Below are positions 1-6,328 of a stretch of DNA of 11,550 bases, in pieces. Position 1 is the first letter of the stretch. The number at the start of each line of letters is the position of its first letter. The notes beneath the pieces are model-generated. The model was given only the letters and a program-made list of their open reading frames with translations, was not told the DNA's origin and ran no database searches. Source of the stretch: Spirogloea muscicola (Eukaryota; Streptophyta; Zygnematophyceae; Spirogloeales; Spirogloeaceae); contig WELB01000051.1 in NCBI GenBank assembly GCA_009602725.1, forward strand, positions 90,153 through 101,702, written 5' to 3'. A program made the position numbers and the translations under genes.

Positions 1-57
1 GCGGCGGCGGCGGCGGCGGCGACGGGGGCGGCAGCGGCGGCGGCCATGGCGGCGGCG
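1..57 (+). repeat. GCG triplet run at the pyrophosphatase start
   Basis: Seven perfect GCG copies fill 1-21. A looser GCG/GCA run follows and continues through the start codon into the first alanine codons. In frame it would read as polyalanine, but it is more likely 5' UTR because the first family-like residues only appear after the ATG at 46. Confidence 0.85.
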
Positions 58-1873
58 GGCTACGACCCCGTGAAGCACGAGCTGCAGAAGAACCTGTCGC
101 AGTTCCTGACGCGGCACGTCGTGTCGCACCCCTGGCACGACCTCGAGATCGGTGAGCCTCCGCCGCCTCCGCCGCCGCCGCCGCGCCGCCGCCGCCGCCG
201 GAAGCCATCGCCCAGTGGTCGCTCCATGCCGTCTATGCTCCATGTGGGTAGTGGGCACCCCTGCCGGCCGACGGCGGTACCGCTGGCTGACGATCTGTAG
301 CTACAAGTCGTGGGCTTATGTGATTATGGGTCCGCTAAAGCAACTCACAGTGGCGTACCCATCGTGGACTTTGCCTTACGGACGTCGAGCCGTCGGTGCT
401 GTGTCCAGGCCCTGATGCGCCGCTCGTCTGCAACACGGTGGGCCTCTCGCGGCAGCCGCCGGCCTCCTCCTGTGGCGCCCTGGCCTGCGGCCTTGGCCGC
501 AACCAGCAGTCGCCGACTACTCAGCATATCTACCACTTACTGCATATTTAGCATGAGCAAGCTCTATAATCATGTCTTCAAAGGAAACCCCAATTAAGAG
601 AAGGAAATCCTCCACATCTTGCTGACCTCTTGCGTAGCCGCTATGGGCTGTGCTCCTGCCTGCCGTGCAGATTGTTGAGATCCCCAAGGGCTCCAAGGTG
701 AAGTATGAGCTCGACAAGAAGAGCGGCCTCATCAAGGTACGGCGCGCTTTGTGGAGGCCTCTACCCCATGCTGTCAACCTGCTGCAAGGCCGAAGCAAAG
801 GTTGTGGCCTGCTTTGGCTTGTTGCGGTTGCACACTGTCCTTGACTCACGGCATGACCCATTACCCTCGCCAGGTGGACCGCGTCCTGTACTCATCGGTC
901 GTGTACCCGCACAACTACGGCTTCATGCCTCGCACGCTCTGCGAGGACGACGACCCCATGGACGTCCTCGTGCTCATGCAGGCGCGACATGCCACCTCCA
1001 TTGCTGCTGACTAGCCGGCCTTCAATGCATGTGCATGAGGAAGATCGTCTTGAAGATCCCTCCGTAGTACTATAAGCAGGATGTCACGTACATGTGTATG
1101 AGCGATATTGCTCAAGGTGTTACTACTCTTGGTGGCTGGTAACCTCTCAGAGCATCCGAAGGTGCTGCCACTGGACATAACCAGGCTGTGCTTCTGCTGT
1201 ACTAAGAGTCAGGATGCTGCAAGACAGATGCAAGGATTATGGGGTTTTACTAATAACCGTGAAGCATTCTCACTGCCCGCGACTTTTTCAGCAGCTACTA
1301 TACATATGATTGTGATATATTACCAGATTTTGGGTTTTTGCTAGTGCAGGAGCCTGTGGTGCCGGGCTGCTTTTTGAGAGCGCGGGCGATTGGGCTCATG
1401 CCCATGATTGACCAGGGCGAGAAGGACGACAAAATCATTGCCGTGTGCGCTGACGACCCTGAGTTCCGCCACTTCTCAGACATCAAGCAGCTCCCGCCTC
1501 ACCGCTTGGCGGAAATCCGCCGATTCTTCGAGGACTACAAGAAGAACGAGAACAAGGAGGTGGCGGTGAATGACTTCCTGGGGCCAGATGACGCCATTGA
1601 GGCAATTGTTGGCTCACAGTAAGCCCCCTTCCCAAGCCTTCCCCTTAGCACAGGCAGCCCTCAAAGCAGCTAGAATCGTGCTATGCTGAGGGTCCGTTTC
1701 TAGCTCCAAACCAGGAGTTTATCGTTGTTAGCACAGGACTGACAGAGCGGTCAGTGTGCAGGCAAAGATGGGCACAGTACGTTCGGGACGGGCTGAAGGA
1801 GCAGAATTACAGTGCCGAGGAGATCACGGCCATCTTTAATGGCTTCCACCTCCAGATTCCCCCGGAGCAGTAG
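46..1873 (+). CDS. PPA: Soluble inorganic pyrophosphatase (plant-type family I), six exons, 229 aa
   Basis: Hydrolyses PPi to two phosphates, with Mg2+, pulling biosynthetic reactions forward. Exons are 46-151, 409-437, 671-736, 874-981, 1350-1618 and 1762-1873; the phases chain to 230 codons including TAG. The protein starts [17 protein letters not shown]. Family active-site positions are visible: E48 (VEIPKG), K56 and E58 (KVKYEL), Y82 (VYPHNYGF), the signature EDDDPMDV around residues 91-98, D124/D129/K131 in [11 protein letters not shown], and the FFEDYKK Tyr-Lys pair. The reading frame is open from base 1 to the ATG at 46 (an Ala-rich GCG run), so a longer N-terminus is possible; no leader can be judged and a cytosolic location is an inference. 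The C-terminus runs about 20 residues past the usual plant end ([16 protein letters not shown]). Intron 4 has a GC donor. Identity is near certain; exon borders are read by eye. Confidence 0.95.
158..200 (+). repeat. CCG/CCT triplet run in pyrophosphatase intron 1
   Basis: The stretch just after the exon 1 donor (GTGAGC at 152) is almost pure CCG with a few CCT units and one phase slip near 184. It is intronic, so the proline and arginine runs it would encode are not expected in the protein. Confidence 0.85.
409..437 (+). other. 29-base microexon of the pyrophosphatase gene
   Basis: The piece is preceded by a TCCAG acceptor ending at 408 and followed by a GTGGGC donor at 438. It completes the split glycine codon of exon 1 (G then GC) and reads P-D-A-P-L-V-C-N-T. 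The next exon starts I-V-E-I-P. This restores exactly the family spacing between the conserved HPWHDLEIG block and VEIPKG, where plant enzymes have a P-E-A-P-type segment of the same length. Without it the protein would lose ten residues and change phase. Confidence 0.88.
982..1349 (+). other. GC-AG intron (pyrophosphatase intron 4)
   Basis: Exon 4 must end after the CAG (Gln) at 979-981, because the family reads VLVLMQ-EPV across this junction. The next bases are GCGCGA rather than GT. The acceptor is GTGCAG ending at 1349, followed by GAG CCT GTG. No GT donor near 981 keeps the conserved residues. If retained, the intron adds [10 protein letters not shown] and a stop at 1012-1014, giving a truncated enzyme. 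A sequencing error changing GT to GC cannot be excluded. Confidence 0.8.
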
Positions 1874-1942
1874 CAGCTACGCTCACAAAGCGTTGGCTTG
1901 TGTCATGAAGACTGGGGCTGCCTTGTTGAGCTGCGTGAGAAC

Positions 1943-1983
1943 TGTAATGTCAGTGTCACTTTATATAATGTGACATAGTGTAA
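1943..1983 (+). terminator. Candidate poly(A) signals of the pyrophosphatase gene
   Basis: TGTAA occurs at 1943-1947 and again at 1979-1983, about 70 and 106 bases after the TAG. TGTAA is the common poly(A) signal of green algae. The second copy lies after an A/T-rich stretch (TTATATAATG). Assignment rests on motif and position only. Confidence 0.55.
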
Positions 1984-2990
1984 TGAGTAGCGGCTGTCCC
2001 CCTGATTTCATGCTACTCAGAACCTTGTTGAGTGAAACCTGAAGCAAAGGCCTGCATGCAACAGTTCAAAGCAGGCGCCGTGCAACAATCTCTTATAGAG
2101 GTCCTTACCCTGTTGAAGGAAAGTGGCCAAGTGTCTGCGCTTGATACAAAGAGACCCATGTGTTACTAAAACCTGATGCATTGACAAAGGTTTGCGTAAC
2201 TCAAATGTGACACTTAGTATAAGAAAGGTACTTACACTGGGAAAGTTACTGTAAGAGAGTGCTCGAGTAGAAGTCGAGTGCTTACAATTGGATCTTGCAG
2301 CTGGTTGAGTGTGAATCGACATGGTGGTTTTGATGACCTAAGTGAGCTACTCGAGTCTGTGAAGTGAGCTACTCTCAACTGAAACTGGAATACACCTTAA
2401 AAAGGACATCTCAGGAGTTGACTTGTGAAACTTGAAAAGAAGCTTGCCTCTTCAACCACCAGCGACATCATGGGTGCAACCTCTTCCCAGCTAAAGCATC
2501 GCTCTTGTGACCGAAAATCACAACAGATGCTTGACAACCTCGGTACTCACAGCAGTAAGCATGACTTGGCGGAGACCCTTTGCATTTCTTTCAATTGGAC
2601 ATCTTCAACAGTAGCCATCAACACTAGGCTTCCACTGCACAGCATAGAGATCTGCTACAAATGTCTCAACGTATGGCTGCAACCATCGCTTGGCATTAAC
2701 TCTTCACATTTCTTTCACCTTTCGGAAATTAAACTCTCAACAGTAGCCATCTCATAAGGCCTCTGCTGCAAACAATGGGGGACTGATACAACATCCTGAC
2801 CCTATATGGCAACTACACCCCTGCTGCCAGACACTCTCCAATGAGTGGTTGGATAAGCACACACCCAACAGGCCAGGAGTCATGTAAGCCTAAAGTTCCT
2901 CGTCATGAAGTCTTGGCAGCCAATAGGCCACCCAACAATCAGCCAACTGCCCAGTCATTTGGGCAAACTTATGGGAGCCTACTCCACTTC
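1984..2990. other. Convergent 3' region between pyrophosphatase and ferritin
   Basis: No conserved coding sequence was recognised on either strand; the open frames here are short and unlike known proteins. The segment lies between two genes facing each other and probably carries the 3' UTR of the minus-strand ferritin gene. On the minus strand the nearest TGTAA signals are at 2286-2282 and 2236-2232, about 700-760 bases past the ferritin stop, so that UTR would be long unless another signal is used. A 12-base direct repeat (AGTGAGCTACTC) sits at 2341-2352 and 2363-2374. Confidence 0.6.
2582..2751 (+). repeat. Diverged tandem duplication, about 125-132-base offset
   Basis: CATTTCTTTCA at 2582-2592 recurs at 2707-2717, and CAACAGTAGCCATC at 2606-2619 recurs at 2738-2751. 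The blocks keep their order, with the second offset slightly longer. This suggests an old tandem duplication with small indels, located in the presumed ferritin 3' region. Confidence 0.55.
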
Positions 2991-5418
2991 TCAAGCAGCT
3001 GTCTTGAGGATGCCCTGCTGCAACTCCAAATCGAAATGGAAGACACCTGTACAGAGGTAGAACATATCAGATACATCCTGCCTTGCACAACGACCTTTGT
3101 TATATAGGTCAGGGTCGAAAATTGCTCAGGTACTTTATGTGTGATGAATGTCACAGATTGCTAAATGCATGTCGGCTAGACATGCCTGCATGGCCTGCAT
3201 ATATACCAAGAATGCCACAGTGCAGCTACATGCAGATTGCAGGCTTCATATAGACGGTTCTTTGTGGTCATACCATGACCCTTGCCGACCCTCCTCAACT
3301 GCGAGACATACTCTGAGACCTGCTTGATTGCTTCAACCTGTAACGGTAGCACAAATCTCAGGGTTTACTCATAGATTAATCCCCGACTGCAATGTGTTGA
3401 TGATTGTCCTAAAATTGATTACAGATCATTTTGCAAACAAGTGCTCAGAAGCTTCCTCACATACCTGCTCATTCAGGAATGTCCCTTCGACAAAGTCCTG
3501 CATCTGTGGATCATCTTCGTCTTCTGCAACCTGAATGCATCAGACCAAGAACCTCCTGCTATCAATAATGATATGCACACTTTCTAGCCATAACTACAAA
3601 ACCAGGCTGCGCCACTCTGACTGGTCATTTCAGGCTTGAGATGAGCAACACAAGACTGAATTTAAGCAATCCTTTGGGTAGCTTGTCTAATACTTTAGGG
3701 CTTCAGCCTGCAGCAAGTCGCTTCTGCAAAACAGGCCTCAGGAGGAGCAGTGACCTTGTGAAGAGCCAACAGCTTTTCGAAGTTCAACTTCTCAAGAGCC
3801 AAAGCCATCTCCATGGCTGCAGACATAAGAAGAGCCAACGAGTGTGTGGCTGGAGTTAGAGAAATAAAGGCTATGCCAATATAAAAAGCACGTTTCTCCT
3901 CCTGAGGCCACAGCCTCAAGAGCTCAATGAACGAATGTGAAGCTACTACACCTTGCAACAGAAATCACTTGCAAGATGGCTATCCTACTACTTTTCTGCC
4001 ACTTACCGTAGAGCGCATCTCCCTTCTCAGGGTGGTCAAACTCCATGACTGGCATGAGGATGGATTGTAGCTTCACTCTGCCACCCCTCTTATTCTGTGT
4101 GGCCAGATAACGTTGTTCAGTCTATCAATAATACTAAGGGTTGGGCAGATGACCTAGATGACAACAAGTAGATCATCCACTGACAGGCTAGGTGCATGCA
4201 GACCTGATACTCAATCAGTAGCTCAGCATGACCCCTCTCCTCGTCGCTGGCCTCCTTGAAGTACCTGCATGGCAAGGACATAGCCGAAAGCTGTGAGAAC
4301 AGCCATCTTTGCCCACTTGATGAGGATATTAGTACATCGTCAGAGCTGCTCATCCATTGTGCAACTGCAGCATGACGTGCAGTCTTGAAAGGATGCACAA
4401 CACAGCCAAAAATCTGTCTAACTCTTTTTATTAAAAATCTGTCTAACTCTTTTAAAAGACTCAATACACCTGACAAGCAAAGGTGTACCAGTATGCCTTC
4501 TGTCGAACACAAGCCAGCACTTGCAGCACTTCAACAAAGATGCACGGCAAAGGAAGGCTGGCCATGCTTACTTCGCAAAGCCTGGTAAGGCTACGTTGTC
4601 GCGGTCAAAGTAGGAAAAAAGCGCGTGATAGATGTAAGACACGTTGTACTCCACACTGAGAGCATTTTACATGCACATGACTCATTGTAAGCTCACAAGG
4701 TCTTTTACTGTAGAAGAAGGTCAGGGCTGAACGAGTTCCAGATGTCATCAAGCTGGTCAATGACAAGCTGTGACTTCGTTTGCTTCAACGAAAATGCTTG
4801 AACTGTATTCATTAGATTGACAGAGCCTAGCTCATCCTCGAGGACAGCGTTCTCAACTGTCACTAGCTTCAGTGAGTGGGACTGCAGTATCCCCAGTGAC
4901 ATAGCCCTTCTGCTGTAAGTACGATGCATGAAGCAGAGCTGGTAAATGGATGTAGCACCTTAAAGTAAGCCATACAGCAAGCAACCTTAGTACTTGTCTA
5001 CACAACCATATTGATGCTGATCACGTCCAGGTGGCGCCTAAGAAGGCAAGGAGAAGTGTTCTCACTTGATCTGCTCGTTGATGGCAGCCTCGCTAGCTGG
5101 GCTAAACCTCAGCCGAGCAAAGGACTGGTTGGACTTGGCCGGGACCTGTGTCAGCTGGTTCTGCACCTCGGCGAACGGCTCAAAGACGACGCCTGTGAGG
5201 GTGGCCTCGTCCTGGCTGGCCTCCAGGGAGGCGCGGACGCCCACGGGGCCGACAGCCTGCCTGCAGGTCCTCCCGCAGCGGCTGGAGCGCCGCAGAGCCC
5301 GGGAGGACGGAGCCGCCGAGCTGCAGAGCTCCTGCGGCGCGGCCCTGGCGCGCGGCCGGAGCTGCGCCACGCCGGTGCTCAGGGGGACCCCGACGGCCAT
5401 GTGCGCTGCGACTGCCAT
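2991..5418 (-). CDS. FER: Plastid ferritin with plant extension peptide, eight exons, 277 aa
   Basis: Subunit of the 24-mer iron-storage shell that oxidises Fe2+ and stores it as ferric mineral, here probably in the chloroplast. Exons in coding order: 5418-5066, 4655-4572, 4264-4204, 4094-4007, 3816-3755, 3530-3465, 3337-3274 and 3046-2991 (stop TGA). All introns are GT-AG and phases chain to 278 codons. Residues 1-63 are Ala/Arg/Ser-rich and transit-like, with possible cleavage after VRA. Residues 75-110 match the plant extension peptide ([11 protein letters not shown], then SFARLRF). Ferroxidase positions are all present: E120 ([15 protein letters not shown]), Y127, E155 and H158 (DEERGHAEL), E204 (LALEKL) and Q238 (FLNEQVEAI). 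DF..E at the threefold channel is kept (QDFVEG). The usual Glu of EEREHAE is Gly157 here. The start at 5418 was chosen because the frame upstream is a polyarginine run from CGG repeats; a second ATG lies at 5400. Confidence 0.95.
4408..4453 (+). repeat. Two-copy 25-base tandem repeat in ferritin intron 2
   Basis: AAAAATCTGTCTAACTCTTTT occurs at 4408-4428 and again, identical, at 4433-4453, a period of 25 bases. It lies inside the intron between ferritin exons 2 and 3, so it should not affect the protein. The identity of the copies suggests a recent slip duplication. Confidence 0.85.
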
Positions 5419-5499
5419 GCCGGAAGCCCGGCGTCGAGCCGAGAGACGAGCAGGCGAGAGCAAGAGGCGCGGGGCCTTCAGGCGAGCAGCGCAGCGGCG

Positions 5500-5500
<1 letters not shown>

Positions 5501-5533
<33 letters not shown>
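5501..5533 (+). repeat. CGG x11 triplet run upstream of ferritin
   Basis: Eleven perfect CGG copies fill 5501-5533. The run starts 83 bases upstream of the proposed ferritin ATG and would lie in its 5' UTR or core promoter. Read as protein on the minus strand it gives a polyarginine stretch, one reason for rejecting a start further upstream. Confidence 0.9.
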
Positions 5534-5696
5534 GAAGACGTGCTTCTCACGGGTCGTCTGATGCTGGTTCTGCCTAACAGCCGGGGAGCTGGCCGTGAGC
5601 TGGGGGCGGCCGTGAGCCGTCCGATGAACCAGGCGACGCTTTCGGCGGTCCCGATTTTCCGGCTCTGTAACCAGCTCCCAGTCTGTGCGGTCCCAC

Positions 5697-5707
5697 GGGG
5701 GGGGGGG
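5697..5707 (+). repeat. Homopolymer of 11 G
   Basis: An unbroken run of eleven G in the ferritin/V-ATPase intergenic region. Such runs are slip-prone and easily miscounted in sequencing. It has no effect on the coding models given here. Confidence 0.9.
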
Positions 5708-5867
5708 TGCCTACGTGCCACGTGGCATAGGAGCTCAATGTTCAGACTAAGTGTTGGCCGGCAGAGCGCCGATGTGACGGCGGGCTTTTGCCGTCAAAGC
5801 CCCCCGTTTGGCCATGCCCGTTAAGATCCCGTCTCGGTGACTCGTGTGCCAGGCCCGGCTTCTGGCC

Positions 5868-6186
5868 ATGGCCGCAGCCGCCGGCGGCGCCGGCGCCGGC
5901 GGAGGCGGCGCTGCGCGCGCCGACGGCTCGCTCATCGCCATGATAGCCGACGAGGTCTCGGGCCCCAGCCGGAGCTCCTCTCCGCCTCCGCTCTCGGGCC
6001 AGCCGGGCCCGCCGCCGCCCTGCGCCCCGCCGTCTCGTGGCAGTGGCTCGGTCGTGTGATGCGGGCCAGCCGCAAGATTCCGCGGCTAACGCCGCCGCCG
6101 CCGCCGCCGCCGCCGCGCTGCAGGACACCATCACGGGCTTCCTGCTGGCCGGCGTCGGCAACGTGGACCTGCGCCGCAAGACCAAN
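5868..6186 (+). CDS. VMA7: V-type H+-ATPase subunit F, 3' part missing at an N
   Basis: Subunit F is the small central-stalk subunit of the V1 sector, which couples ATP hydrolysis to proton pumping into vacuoles and other acidic compartments. Exon 1 (5868-5954, ATG GCC GCA) encodes an Ala/Gly-rich start and then DGSLIAMIADE. After a GT-AG intron (5955-6123), exon 2 from 6124 reads DTITGFLLAGVGNVDLRRKT, followed by AAN. These two blocks join exactly as in the highly conserved family N-terminus (IADEDTVTGFLLAGVGNVDLR). About 50 residues are present; the family has about 120-130. After the N at 6186 the sequence is CGG repeat and unrelated GC-rich DNA, and no remaining subunit F motif was found in the window. 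An in-frame ATG at 5844 is an alternative start. Ferritin lies upstream, divergent. Confidence 0.85.
6091..6117 (+). repeat. GCC triplet run in V-ATPase F intron 1
   Basis: Eight GCC copies and a GCG fill 6091-6117 and end a few bases before the CTGCAG acceptor. The pyrimidine-bearing run may serve as the polypyrimidine-like part of the acceptor. Translated in frame it would give polyalanine, but the conserved IADE-DTITGF junction shows it is spliced out. Confidence 0.8.
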
Positions 6187-6204
6187 CGGCGGCGGCGGCG
6201 GCGG
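6186..6204 (+). other. Single N followed by CGG x6: probable collapsed assembly gap
   Basis: The only ambiguous base in the window is at 6186, third base of the codon AAN in V-ATPase F exon 2. Six CGG copies follow immediately. The conserved protein stops at this base, and only 142 bases separate it from the next gene's ATG. That is too little for about 75 missing codons, introns and a 3' end. A low-complexity repeat that broke assembly is the simplest reading. Confidence 0.75.
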
Positions 6205-6328
6205 GCCCTGCGCACTGGCAGCGCGCCGTCCGGGCGCTGCAGCCAGGCCGCTGCGACGGCCAGCGGCTCGGCAGAGCCGCCAGGGAGAGCTTGGTCGCCG
6301 TGTCCGGTCGGGGGCTGGCTGGTGGCGC

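Larger units (their letters stand above)
5419..5867. promoter_or_regulatory. Divergent promoter between ferritin and V-ATPase subunit F
   Basis: About 450 bases separate the proposed start codons of two genes pointing away from each other. The segment is GC-rich and holds eleven CGG copies near the ferritin side and an 11-base G run. No TATA box or known iron-response element was recognised. Transcription starts cannot be placed from sequence alone, and both 5' UTRs must lie here. Confidence 0.6.

Noticed and set aside
1108-1344. Open frame inside pyrophosphatase intron 4
   Set aside because: It lies within the GC-AG intron, shows no family resemblance, and ends just before the acceptor.
5419-5721. 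Upstream continuation of the ferritin frame with a polyarginine run, which would add about 100 residues
   Set aside because: The run is the CGG x11 repeat read in frame, and the sequence has no ferritin or transit-peptide character. The ATG at 5418 gives a normal leader length.
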